From the NCBI GenBank assembly GCA_937915545.1, contig CALGIJ010000007.1, positions 1 to 64,000 of the forward strand: a stretch of 64,000 nt of DNA, written 5' to 3'. Positions 51,425-59,148 of this stretch are shown piece after piece. A program made the position numbers and the translations under genes. The stretch comes from an uncultured Desulfobacterales bacterium (GTDB taxonomy: Bacteria; Desulfobacterota; Desulfobulbia; Desulfobulbales; Desulfocapsaceae). Positions within the stretch are counted from its first letter, which is position 1; the number at the start of each line of letters is the position of its first letter. The notes below the pieces were generated by a model. The model was not told where the DNA came from. It ran no database searches and saw only the letters and a program-made list of their open reading frames with translations.

Positions 51425-51440
51425 GCCCTGCCGGCAGGGC
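51425..51440. repeat. 16-bp GC-rich palindrome
   Basis: GCCCTGCCGGCAGGGC is perfectly self-complementary. It lies 22 bp upstream of the sigma-54 promoter and resembles the palindromes at 26133 and 28960. Confidence 0.5.
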
Positions 51441-51462
51441 AGGGGCGGCGATGGCGATGCTC

Positions 51463-51478
51463 TGGCATGGGGCTTGCT
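51463..51478 (+). promoter_or_regulatory. Sigma-54 (-24/-12) promoter of the TSUP genes
   Basis: TGGCATG-GGGC-TTGCT has GG at 51464-51465 and GC at 51476-51477, 10 bp apart. It differs from the consensus at one position. The start point would be near 51489, about 85 nt before the TSUP ATG. Confidence 0.72.
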
Positions 51479-51573
51479 CTTCTGACGGAGACGTAAATCA
51501 GTGCAGATACGGGTTCGACCCGGAAAACGTAACCATCGGCCGATTTCGACCAACAGAAGAGGAGAACGACAAG

Positions 51574-52803
51574 ATGAAGAAAAGGACGTGGATTTTACCC
51601 TGGGTTATGGCGGCGGCGGCACTGCTGTTCGGCAGCAACACCATGGCGGCCGACGAGACCAAGGCGGCCCCGGCGGGCGATGCGGCAGCGGCCCCGACCA
51701 TCACCATCGACAAGAGCGAAATCAGCAACGGCGGTGTGATCAAGGTCACTGGCAAGGCCCCGGCAGGCAAGCCGGTCTACCTCGAGGTGTGGGCCGATGG
51801 GCACGACGTCCGCGCCAGCCGTTTCGACGCCGAGCCGGACAAGGATACCGGCAAGCGTCCCTATATCTTCTATATCACCGGGGAAATGCCCGCCTATTAC
51901 AAGATCTTCGTCCCCAAGGACCTCAAGAAGGTCATTGACGAGGAGAAGAAGCTCGGCAACAAGTGGAGCTACTCCAAGCTGCTCAAGGATCTCGGCGCCG
52001 ACGCCGCCTACTCCGTGCCGGCGAAGATCAAAATCGACCGTCACCAGTCGTCGTTGATGGCGAGCATCATCGGCAGCCGCGGACCGCTCCTCGAAGCCAT
52101 GGACGAGAAGCAGAACCGTGGTAGGTCGATGCAGCTGGTCAAGGCCCGCTTCCGCTCCATCGGCAATGTCTTCGCCCCGGAGATCGACCTCAAGCCGGAT
52201 GGCTCCTTCACCGCCGAGTTGACGCTGCGTAAAGGTATTGCCCCCGGTGAATACAAGATCGCCGCCGTGGTCGACAAGCAGACCCGCAGCGAGGTGAAGA
52301 CTTTCGAGAACAAGATTTCCTTCCCCACCGTGTACCTGGCCAACGCCGGCACCAGCCTCAACCTCGTCTGGCCCTTCCTGCTCACCCTGGCCGTGGCCAT
52401 CTTCGGCGTGCTCATGGGCGCTGGCGGCGGTTTCATCATGAACCCCCTGCTTCTCGCCCTCTTCCCGGCCCTGCCCCATACCGTGGTTGCCGGCACCGTC
52501 ACCCCCACCGTGCTCTTCTCCCAGGGCAGTGGTATCTTCAACTACAGCAAGATCAATTTCATCAGCTGGAAACTCGGCTGCGGCATCGGCGCCGCCATGC
52601 TCCTCGGTGGTTTCATCGGACCGAAATTGACCGAGATGATCACCCTGGCGCAGTTCAAGTTCGCTTTCGGTTGGATCCTCCTCATCCTCGCCGCCTTGAT
52701 GGCATGGCAGACCACTCCCGGCTATCTCGCCAGCAACAAGAAGGAGCAGGCCATTCTCAAGGAGTTCAAAAAGCGCGCCGAAGAAGCGGCCAAGAAGAAA
52801 TAA
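51574..52803 (+). CDS. TSUP (TauE/SafE) exporter, N-terminal half with large periplasmic domain
   Basis: The 409-residue protein has a signal-like N-terminus ('ILPWVMAAAALLFG', cleavage possible after 'NTMA') and a ~210-residue extracytoplasmic region beginning 'TITIDKSEISNGGVIKVTG'. Four or so membrane helices follow from about residue 260. 'GVLMGAGGGFIMNPLLLALF' and 'GTVTPTVLFSQGSGIFNY' are the TauE/SafE first-repeat signatures. Complete TSUP proteins have two such repeats; only one is here and the second is in the next gene. It probably exports sulfite, sulfonate or another organosulfur anion. A sigma-54 promoter lies upstream. Confidence 0.82.
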   Translation: MKKRTWILPWVMAAAALLFGSNTMAADETKAAPAGDAAAAPTITIDKSEISNGGVIKVTGKAPAGKPVYLEVWADGHDVRASRFDAEPDKDTGKRPYIFYITGEMPAYYKIFVPKDLKKVIDEEKKLGNKWSYSKLLKDLGADAAYSVPAKIKIDRHQSSLMASIIGSRGPLLEAMDEKQNRGRSMQLVKARFRSIGNVFAPEIDLKPDGSFTAELTLRKGIAPGEYKIAAVVDKQTRSEVKTFENKISFPTVYLANAGTSLNLVWPFLLTLAVAIFGVLMGAGGGFIMNPLLLALFPALPHTVVAGTVTPTVLFSQGSGIFNYSKINFISWKLGCGIGAAMLLGGFIGPKLTEMITLAQFKFAFGWILLILAALMAWQTTPGYLASNKKEQAILKEFKKRAEEAAKKK

Positions 52804-52830
52804 GTAACCTACATTCGGGAGGATACAGAT

Positions 52831-53220
52831 ATGAAAGTGGAATTTTGGGGACAGGAATTCAAGGTCAACATGGTCGTCGGCTGTATCGGCGGCTTTCTCA
52901 TCGCCGTGCTCTCGTCGATGTTCGGCTTCGGCGGCGGGCCGTTCATGGTGCCGCTGATGACCGTGGCGCTGCGTCTGCCCATGTACATCGTCGTCGGCAG
53001 CTCGCTCCTGGCCATCTTCTTCAACACCTCGGTCAGCACCATTCGTCACTACCAGTTCGGCAACTTCGACCTGATCTTCTTCTTGGCGATGTTCCCGGCG
53101 GCGATTCTCGGCGGCTATATCGCCCCGCAGATCGCCAAGCGTGTCAGCCCGCTCGTCGTCAAGCGTGTCGCCGTCGTCGGTCTGACTCTGCTCGCCCTCA
53201 ACCTGCTCGGCGTCTATTGA
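52831..53220 (+). CDS. TSUP (TauE/SafE) exporter, C-terminal half
   Basis: The 129-residue protein has about four helices and the second-repeat TSUP signature: 'SSMFGFGGGPFMVPLM', then 'IVVGSSLLAIFFNTSVSTI' and 'AAILGGYIAPQIAKRV'. It begins 27 bp after the first-half gene, preceded by GGGAGGA, and has a proper start and a strong terminator. It therefore looks like a deliberate split rather than a broken gene. The two proteins presumably assemble into one transporter. Confidence 0.8.
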   Translation: MKVEFWGQEFKVNMVVGCIGGFLIAVLSSMFGFGGGPFMVPLMTVALRLPMYIVVGSSLLAIFFNTSVSTIRHYQFGNFDLIFFLAMFPAAILGGYIAPQIAKRVSPLVVKRVAVVGLTLLALNLLGVY

Positions 53221-53248
53221 TTGCTCGCCGGCAGTGAAATGCTCCCCG

Positions 53249-53291
53249 CGGGGAGGGTTGGACCTCGGTCCGGCCCTCCCCGTTTTTTTTT
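53249..53291 (+). terminator. Rho-independent terminator of the TSUP operon
   Basis: CGGGGAGGG (53249-53257) pairs with CCCTCCCCG (53274-53282), extended by an inner TTGGACC/GGTCCGG stem, and is followed by nine T. Confidence 0.92.
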
Positions 53292-53320
53292 GGCGGTCTG
53301 GGGCGGGATGGCGGGCGTCC

Positions 53321-53725
53321 TCAGCCCAGTTCATCGACCACCAGCCGCGCCATCTCGCGAACCTGTGGGTCGGGGTCGTCGAGGTGGCGGGCCACCAGTT
53401 GCCGGACGCTCTCACCGCCGATGATGGCGAGCAGGGAGAGGGCCTCGCCGCGCCACAGGGGCTCCTGTTCGTCGAGAAGTTTCGCCAGGGAGGGGACCGC
53501 CAGTTGCAGCTTGTCCGGTTGCAGCTCCTTCAGTTCCTCAAAGAGCACGGACATGCCGAGGCGCACCGCCAGGCGCTGGTCGCGCAGCAGGTGACCGGTC
53601 CAGGCGTAGTAACGCGGGTCGCGACGGAACATGACGACGATGTTCTCCACCAGGCCCTGGTCGATGAAATCAGCGATGACCTTCTTCAGTTCGTCGTCTT
53701 CGACGTCTGCTCGTTGCGGGTTCAT
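53321..53725 (-). CDS. HEAT-repeat protein
   Basis: The 134-residue protein is all helical. Its C-terminal part 'LWRGEALSLLAIIGGESVRQ' and 'LDDPDPQVREMARLVVDEL' form HEAT repeats. The N-terminal 'DDELKKVIADFIDQGLVENI' is also helical. It is likely a protein-protein adaptor. No partner is evident. ATG 53725 is preferred; the frame stays open to 53824. Confidence 0.75.
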   Translation of the reverse strand: MNPQRADVEDDELKKVIADFIDQGLVENIVVMFRRDPRYYAWTGHLLRDQRLAVRLGMSVLFEELKELQPDKLQLAVPSLAKLLDEQEPLWRGEALSLLAIIGGESVRQLVARHLDDPDPQVREMARLVVDELG

Positions 53726-53865
53726 GGTTCTGCGGGGATGTACTTTTGAAAGAAAGGGGCTACAATGAACATGTTGTCTCCAGAGCATGCTGCGAGGCCT
53801 TGTCAAAGGCAAGGGATTTCTCATCGGCTAGTGGTCTATAGAACCCAGGGGAGGGCAGGCAAACG

Positions 53866-54438
53866 ATGGCGAAAAGGATGCGGTGGCAAGCGATGACGGT
53901 TCTGATGGTGGCGATGCTCTCCCTCTCCGGCTGCGGGCAGGCGCCGCATCTGGTGCATATCAGCTCCGAGCCTTCCGGTGCCATGGTCTTTTATAACGAC
54001 AGGGTCATTGGCGAGACGCCGATGGACACCCTCATCGAGGATCGCGCCGGTGATTACAGCGTCTACTCCTTTCGGGTGGTCAAGGAAGACTATGTGCCCG
54101 AGCGACGGGTCTTCAAAGAGCAGCTCTACCATCAGACGGTGGCCGAGCTCATCCCCCCGGCCTTGCACTTCGTGCTCGAAGAGCGCAAGAAGTACAACAT
54201 CCACATCACCTCCGAGCCCAGCGGGGCACTGGTCTCCTTGAACGGCGAGCTCCTTGGCGAAACCCCGCTGGTGGCGGTGCTGCGCGAGCGGGTCGGCAAC
54301 CCGCGCATCTTCGACTTCGTCGCGGTCAAGGAAGGCTATGCCATGGGGCGGCAGGAACTGCGCGAGTTCCTGCCCAAAGACGACGGCACTGTCTTCGTGT
54401 TCCCCGAGACCCTGCACTTCGCACTGCAGCCCCAGTGA
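53866..54438 (+). CDS. PEGA-domain lipoprotein
   Basis: The 190-residue protein has a lipoprotein signal with lipobox LSGC (Cys23) and two PEGA repeats: 'VHISSEPSGAMVFYNDRVIG' (~residues 30-49) and 'HITSEPSGALVSLNGELLG' (~108-126). Each is followed by a 'TP' and a beta-rich tail. PEGA proteins are surface or periplasmic and have no known enzyme activity. It is probably outer-membrane anchored. Confidence 0.85.
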   Translation: MAKRMRWQAMTVLMVAMLSLSGCGQAPHLVHISSEPSGAMVFYNDRVIGETPMDTLIEDRAGDYSVYSFRVVKEDYVPERRVFKEQLYHQTVAELIPPALHFVLEERKKYNIHITSEPSGALVSLNGELLGETPLVAVLRERVGNPRIFDFVAVKEGYAMGRQELREFLPKDDGTVFVFPETLHFALQPQ

Positions 54439-54472
54439 TCTTCGTCAATTCGACCCGCCATGGAGTGAAACC

Positions 54473-54943
54473 ATGCTGACCATTGCCATTCCCGGCGGGG
54501 CGCCGCTGTGCATCGCCAACCTCCTCCTCGACTATAACGGCACCCTGGCGCGCGACGGCGAGTTGCTGCCGGGAGTGGCCGAGCGGCTGCAGGCTCTCGC
54601 CGCCCATCTCGACATCCATGTCCTCACCGCCGACACCCATGGCACGGTGGCTGAGAAACTCGCCGGTCTGCCCTGTCGGCTGGCGGTGATCGGCAGCGAT
54701 CGCCAGGACCAGAGAAAACTCGAATATCTCGCAGAAATCGCATGCAAAAACACCGTTGCCGTCGGCAATGGCCGTAACGATGCCCTGATGCTGCGCGAGG
54801 CCCTGCTTGGCATTTGCCTGGTCCAGGAAGAAGGGGCTGCCACCCTGGCCATGACGGCGGCGGATGTGGTTGCCAGGAATATCGTCGATGTGCTCGATAT
54901 GTTTATTTATCCATCGCGCCTTGTTGCGACGTTGCGCAATTGA
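54473..54943 (+). CDS. HAD-like soluble P-type ATPase-related protein (COG4087 type)
   Basis: The 156-residue protein shows motif I as 'LLLDYNGTLARDG' and the motif IV region as 'AVGNGRNDALMLREA', the layout of the P-type ATPase P-domain. In ordinary HAD phosphatases motif I is DxDG; here the second Asp is Asn, as in the COG4087 group. The region resembles the P-domain without membrane parts. The role is unknown. I chose ATG 54473; the frame stays open upstream inside the PEGA gene. Confidence 0.78.
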   Translation: MLTIAIPGGAPLCIANLLLDYNGTLARDGELLPGVAERLQALAAHLDIHVLTADTHGTVAEKLAGLPCRLAVIGSDRQDQRKLEYLAEIACKNTVAVGNGRNDALMLREALLGICLVQEEGAATLAMTAADVVARNIVDVLDMFIYPSRLVATLRN

Positions 54944-55336
54944 CAAACGGAACTTGCGTGCTGGGCAATGCTGGTGCCGACGAACCTCGAGGGTCTTGGC
55001 AACATCGAAAAACATCACAAAAATGTATAAAAATTTGGGCCAGGCGACGCTTTTGCAGGATCGAAAAAATTTTCTCGCGCCGGGGAAAAGCCCGGAAAAA
55101 TGGTTGCGTCGCCAAGACCAATCAGCTAGCATGAAGGCGCTGTCGGAGGGGCGGAAAATCGGTGCAGAGATCGAATGTATTCAATTTCAGTATACCGATT
55201 TTCCCCTCTGCAAACATGCTCCAAAGTCAGGGTCGTTGAGGATACCAATGGCGTCCCGCGGGGCGAAATGCCGCTTCCCGGAGGTCGTCACGGGTCTACA
55301 GAAGCAAAAAGCTGTATCAACACTGGAGGAAAAAGT
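54944..55336 (+). other. 393-bp leader region of the liv operon
   Basis: No gene is supported. It contains the long hairpin at 55146-55208 and AT-rich patches around 55010-55035 and 55065-55075 that could hold a promoter, but no clear -10/-35 pair. A frame is open into livJ from 55175, but ATG 55337 with its GGAGG and signal peptide is the true start. Confidence 0.6.
55146..55208 (+). promoter_or_regulatory. Long hairpin in the livJ leader
   Basis: Positions 55146-55163 pair with 55194-55208: a 15-bp stem (GAGGGG and AAAATCGGT blocks) with a 3-nt bulge and a loop of about 30 nt. It lies about 130 nt before the livJ ATG and may act in expression control. Confidence 0.5.
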
Positions 55337-56533
55337 ATGTTGAAGCGTAGGAATTCCTTGTTTTCCATGATGGTAGCCGCCGGCTTGTCGCTGGCGATGA
55401 TCGGCTCCGCCGGTGCCGCCGACAAGGTCGTCAAGGTTGCCACCCAGTCCCCGCTTTCCGGCGATCAGTCGGTTGTCGGTGTCGACATCAAGCGTGGTGC
55501 CGAGCTCGCCCTCGAGCAACTGGGCGCGCCTCTCGCGGCCATGGGCTTCAAGGTCGAACTCGCCCCCTTCGACGACCAGGCCAACCCCGATGCCGGCGTT
55601 GCCAACGCCAAGCGCATCGTCTCCGACCCGGCGGTTCTCGCCGTCGTCGGTCACTACAACTCCGGCGTACAGATTCCCTCCTCCGAGGTTTACCATACCT
55701 CCGGCCTGGTCAACGTCTCCCCGGCCAACACCAATCCCAAGGTCACCACCCGCGGCTATCTCGAAGTCAACCGCATCGTCGGTCGCGATGACGTCCAGGG
55801 CGTGGTCGGCGCCGACTTCGCCGCCGCCAAGGGCATCAAGACCGCTTTCGTCGTCCATGACAAATCTGCTTACGGCCAGGGTATCGCCGAGTTCTTCAAG
55901 AAACGCGCTGAAGAGAACAAGATCAAGGTTCTCGGTTTTGAAGGCACCGAAGAGAAAGCCAACTTCGACGCCCTGCTGTCGCCGATCGTCGCCGGCAACC
56001 CCGACCTCATCTATTTCGGCGGCATGGCCTTCCAGGCTGCGGTTCTCTTCAAGCAGGCCCGCGAGAGGGGCTATGAGGGCATGTTCCTCAGCGACGACGG
56101 CTTCGACTCCCCCGACGCCGCGAAGATCGGTGGCAAGACCCTGATCGCCGGCACCGGCACCTACTACTCGACCGTTTCCGGTCCGGCCTCCGTCTATCCG
56201 GGCACCGCCAAGTTCATTACCGACTTCAAAGCCAAGTACAACGCCGACCCGCAGCCCTTCGCCGCTCAGGGCTATGACTCCATGGGCATCTCCCTGAAAG
56301 CCATCGAGATGGCCGCCGCCGCCAACAAGAACGAGGTTCCCACTCGTGAGGCGGTCGCCAAGGCTGTCCGTGCCCTGAAGGCCTACAAAGGCATCACCGG
56401 CACCTACACCTTCAACGAAATCGGCGATCCCGAGAAAGCCCTCTACTTTGTTATCCAGGTCAAATCCGCCGATCCGGCCGCGTGGGCCAGCAATCCCATC
56501 GTCCAGACCCTCGAGATTGCGCCTCCCAAGTAA
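55337..56533 (+). CDS. livJ: Branched-chain amino-acid ABC transporter, periplasmic binding protein
   Basis: The 398-residue protein has a signal peptide (cleavage after 'SAGA', about residue 27) and a type I periplasmic-binding fold: 'VKVATQSPLSGDQSVVG', 'VVGHYNSGVQIPSSEVYH', 'VHDKSAYGQGIAEFF' and 'AQGYDSMGISLKAIE'. It captures Leu/Ile/Val or a related amino acid for LivHMGF. GGAGG precedes the ATG. A hairpin after the gene probably reduces expression of downstream genes relative to livJ. Confidence 0.92.
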   Translation: MLKRRNSLFSMMVAAGLSLAMIGSAGAADKVVKVATQSPLSGDQSVVGVDIKRGAELALEQLGAPLAAMGFKVELAPFDDQANPDAGVANAKRIVSDPAVLAVVGHYNSGVQIPSSEVYHTSGLVNVSPANTNPKVTTRGYLEVNRIVGRDDVQGVVGADFAAAKGIKTAFVVHDKSAYGQGIAEFFKKRAEENKIKVLGFEGTEEKANFDALLSPIVAGNPDLIYFGGMAFQAAVLFKQARERGYEGMFLSDDGFDSPDAAKIGGKTLIAGTGTYYSTVSGPASVYPGTAKFITDFKAKYNADPQPFAAQGYDSMGISLKAIEMAAAANKNEVPTREAVAKAVRALKAYKGITGTYTFNEIGDPEKALYFVIQVKSADPAAWASNPIVQTLEIAPPK

Positions 56534-56553
56534 GACTTCCTAGGTTCCTTGTC

Positions 56554-56588
56554 CCGGCCCTTTGCCCAAACGAGTAAAGGGCCGGTTC
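56554..56588 (+). terminator. Attenuator-type hairpin between livJ and livH
   Basis: CCGGCCCTTT (56554-56563) pairs perfectly with AAAGGGCCGG (56576-56585), followed by TTCTTT. Partial termination here would leave more livJ than livHMGF mRNA. Confidence 0.65.
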
Positions 56589-56611
56589 TTTATCAACTCT
56601 GGGGAGTCCAT

Positions 56612-57784
56612 ATGAAACAATTCCTTAGATACCTCAATGTCAAAGAGTTAGTGCGGCCCATCGGGCAGATGCTCGCCTTTTCCCTGGGCAGCGCCGCCGT
56701 CATGTCGGCGATCATCCTCGTCCTCGCCCTCGTTCTCGACAAGACTGCCGTCGGCACCGCCCTGGTCAACAAACTCAACGTTTCTCTCTTTTCCTATACT
56801 CTCTCCAACCTTCCCCAGGTGGTCATCGACGGCCTGACCATCGGCTTCGTCTACGCCGCCATCGCCCTCGGCTACACCATGGTGTACGGGGTGCTGCAGT
56901 TCATCAACTTCGCCCATAGCGAGATCTTCGCCGTCGGCGCCTTCGTCGGCGTCGAAGTGCTCATTTTCCTGCAGACGCTCGGGGTGCTCTCCGGCGCGTC
57001 GGTGTTCATGGCCTATGCCTACCTCAGTCTCGCGATTCTGCTGGCCATGCTCGCCGCCGGCGGTCTCGCCGTTACCGTGGAAAAAATCGCCTATCGCCCC
57101 CTGCGCAACGCGCCCCGCTTGGTGCCGCTGACCGCGGCGATCGGCGTCTCCTTTCTTCTTCAGGACCTCATCCGCCTCGTCGAGGGTCTGACCACTGGAC
57201 AGTTCAACCGCATCATTCCCACCTTCGGCAACTTCGACGACCGCATCACCGGCAAGATGACCCTTGGCGCCACCAAGCTCTTCATCGGCATCTCGGTCAA
57301 GTCGATCATCGTCATCGTCGCTGCGGTGCTGATGCTCGTCGCCCTCAACTATCTGGTCAACGCGACAAAGGTCGGCAAGGCCATCCGCGCCGTCTCCCAG
57401 GATATGCGCACGGCGAGCCTGATGGGCATCAATGTCAACCGCATCATCTCCATCACCTTCCTCGTCGGCGGTCTGCTCGGCGGCGCGGCCGGTCTGCTCT
57501 ATGCCCTCAAGTTCACCCGCATCGACCCCTTCATCGGCTTCTTCCCGGGTATCAAGGCCTTTACCGCCGCGGTTCTCGGCGGTATCGGCAATATGACCGG
57601 GGCGCTGCTCGGCGGCATCATACTTGGACTCCTGGAAACCTTCGCCGGCTCCTATCTCGGGGTCTTCACCATGGGGGCGGCGGGTTCCGAATACAAGGAC
57701 ATCTTCGCCTTCAGTATCCTTATCCTTGTCCTCATCTTCCGACCGCAGGGCCTGATGGGCAAAAACGTCGGTCAGAAAGCATAG
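56612..57784 (+). CDS. livH: Branched-chain amino-acid ABC transporter permease
   Basis: The 390-residue permease has about nine helices. The conserved core 'VIDGLTIGFVYAAIALGYTMVYGVLQFINFAH' region spans residues ~70-100, and 'TFLVGGLLGGAAGLLYALK' and 'GFFPGIKAFTAAVLGGIGNM' follow. It carries an N-terminal extension of about 70 residues with one extra helix compared with E. coli LivH (308 residues). GGGGAG precedes ATG 56612. It forms the membrane channel with LivM. Confidence 0.92.
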   Translation: MKQFLRYLNVKELVRPIGQMLAFSLGSAAVMSAIILVLALVLDKTAVGTALVNKLNVSLFSYTLSNLPQVVIDGLTIGFVYAAIALGYTMVYGVLQFINFAHSEIFAVGAFVGVEVLIFLQTLGVLSGASVFMAYAYLSLAILLAMLAAGGLAVTVEKIAYRPLRNAPRLVPLTAAIGVSFLLQDLIRLVEGLTTGQFNRIIPTFGNFDDRITGKMTLGATKLFIGISVKSIIVIVAAVLMLVALNYLVNATKVGKAIRAVSQDMRTASLMGINVNRIISITFLVGGLLGGAAGLLYALKFTRIDPFIGFFPGIKAFTAAVLGGIGNMTGALLGGIILGLLETFAGSYLGVFTMGAAGSEYKDIFAFSILILVLIFRPQGLMGKNVGQKA

Positions 57785-57793
57785 GAGAACCTT

Positions 57794-59134
57794 ATGGCTG
57801 CAACGTCCTTCAAAGAAGTGTTCGATAAATTGAACCAGGGTGTGGTGGGGTATGTTGTCATCCTCCTCCATGTCGTGGCCGGCTCCTATCTGGTTTACTC
57901 CCAGCCGCGTTCGAACCTGGCCTTCCTCGTTTTCATCTCTTCCCTGTTGTCGCTCTATTTCTTCCGGGCCGACAACCGCTTCAAGATCCTCGTCGGTATG
58001 CTGCTGGCCCTGGTGATCATACCGGTCATCGGTGTGCGCAACATCTTCTACCTCGAGGTCATTTTCCAGATCAGCGTTTTCGCCGCACTGTCGCTGGGCC
58101 TCAATATCGTCGTCGGCTTCACCGGGCTGCTCAACCTCGGCTATGTCGCCTTCTACGCGGTAGGTGCCTATCTCTGGGCCTTTTTCGGTTCGCAGCAGTT
58201 CTATGTGCTCAACTACGCCCCAGGCACCCAGCCCCCGGATCTGCCCTTTCTGCTGCCGGGCGATGCCTTTTATCTCTTCCTGCTCGTGGCGGTGATCATC
58301 GCCGCCATCACCGGCATCCTCCTCGGCCTGCCGGTGATGCGCCTCAAGGGTGATTATCTGGCCATCGTCACCCTCGGCTTCGGCGAGGTTATCCGCGTTC
58401 TCGCCAACAACCTCGACAAACCGATCAACCTTACCAACGGGCCGCAGGGCATTACCCCGATCCAGCGACCGACCATGCCGGAATGGGTCGTCGACCTGTT
58501 CAATTCACTCTTCAGCGGCGTCATCGGCCACGACGTCAAGCTGGCCGATATGTACAACGTCATGTTCTATTTCTTTGCCTTGCTGGTCATCATCGCCATC
58601 ATCTTCGTCACCAAGCGGCTCGACGACTCGAAGATCGGCCGTGCCTGGACGGCGGTGCGCGAGGACGAAATCGCCGCGGTCGCCCAGGGTATCCCCATCG
58701 TGCGCATGAAGCTGCTGGCCTTCGCCGTCGGCGCCTCCTTCGCCGGCCTGATGGGCGTGCTGCTCGCCGCCAGCCGGACCTTCATCAGCCCGGAGTCGTT
58801 CAACTTCATGCAGTCCATCGGCGTACTCTCCATGGTCATCCTCGGTGGTATTGGCTCGATACCCGGGGTTATTCTCGGGGCGGCGGTGCTGACCATTCTC
58901 AACCTCCAGGTGCTGCAGGGCTTCTCTCTCTACCTCAACGACCTCCGCCAGAGCGACGCGGTCATCCCGGTCATCAATTTCGCCTGGAAGGACCTCTCCA
59001 CCCAGCTCGACCCGGCGAAATACCAGAAGCTGCTGTTCGGCCTCATCCTCATCATCATGATGATCTTCCGGCCGGAGGGGCTGATTCCCGCCAAGCGCCG
59101 TAAACGGGATGTGTCCGTGGACGAGACCAAATAA
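57794..59134 (+). CDS. livM: Branched-chain amino-acid ABC transporter permease
   Basis: The 446-residue permease carries the LivM blocks 'GLNIVVGFTGLLNLGYVAFYA', 'LKGDYLAIVTLGFGEVIRVL', 'GRAWTAVREDEIAAVAQGI' (the EAA-like cytoplasmic loop) and 'MVILGGIGSIPGVILGA', and ends 'PEGLIPAKRR'. It starts 9 bp after livH. It pairs with LivH and contacts the ATPases. Confidence 0.93.
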   Translation: MAATSFKEVFDKLNQGVVGYVVILLHVVAGSYLVYSQPRSNLAFLVFISSLLSLYFFRADNRFKILVGMLLALVIIPVIGVRNIFYLEVIFQISVFAALSLGLNIVVGFTGLLNLGYVAFYAVGAYLWAFFGSQQFYVLNYAPGTQPPDLPFLLPGDAFYLFLLVAVIIAAITGILLGLPVMRLKGDYLAIVTLGFGEVIRVLANNLDKPINLTNGPQGITPIQRPTMPEWVVDLFNSLFSGVIGHDVKLADMYNVMFYFFALLVIIAIIFVTKRLDDSKIGRAWTAVREDEIAAVAQGIPIVRMKLLAFAVGASFAGLMGVLLAASRTFISPESFNFMQSIGVLSMVILGGIGSIPGVILGAAVLTILNLQVLQGFSLYLNDLRQSDAVIPVINFAWKDLSTQLDPAKYQKLLFGLILIIMMIFRPEGLIPAKRRKRDVSVDETK

Positions 59135-59148
59135 GGAGAACCGCGATC

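Larger units (their letters stand above)
51026..51573 (+). other. 548-bp divergent regulatory region (Lrp / TSUP)
   Basis: No gene is supported, although frames are open. It contains a probable - strand promoter for the Lrp gene, an inverted repeat GCGAA-TTT-TTCGC at 51333-51345, a GC-rich palindrome and a sigma-54 promoter facing the TSUP genes. Confidence 0.65.

Noticed and set aside
55042..55057. Possible sigma-54 promoter before livJ (AGGCGACGCTTTTGCA)
   Set aside because: GG and TTGCA are correctly spaced, but the -24 block otherwise fails (AGGCGAC instead of TGGCACG). It is too weak without other support.
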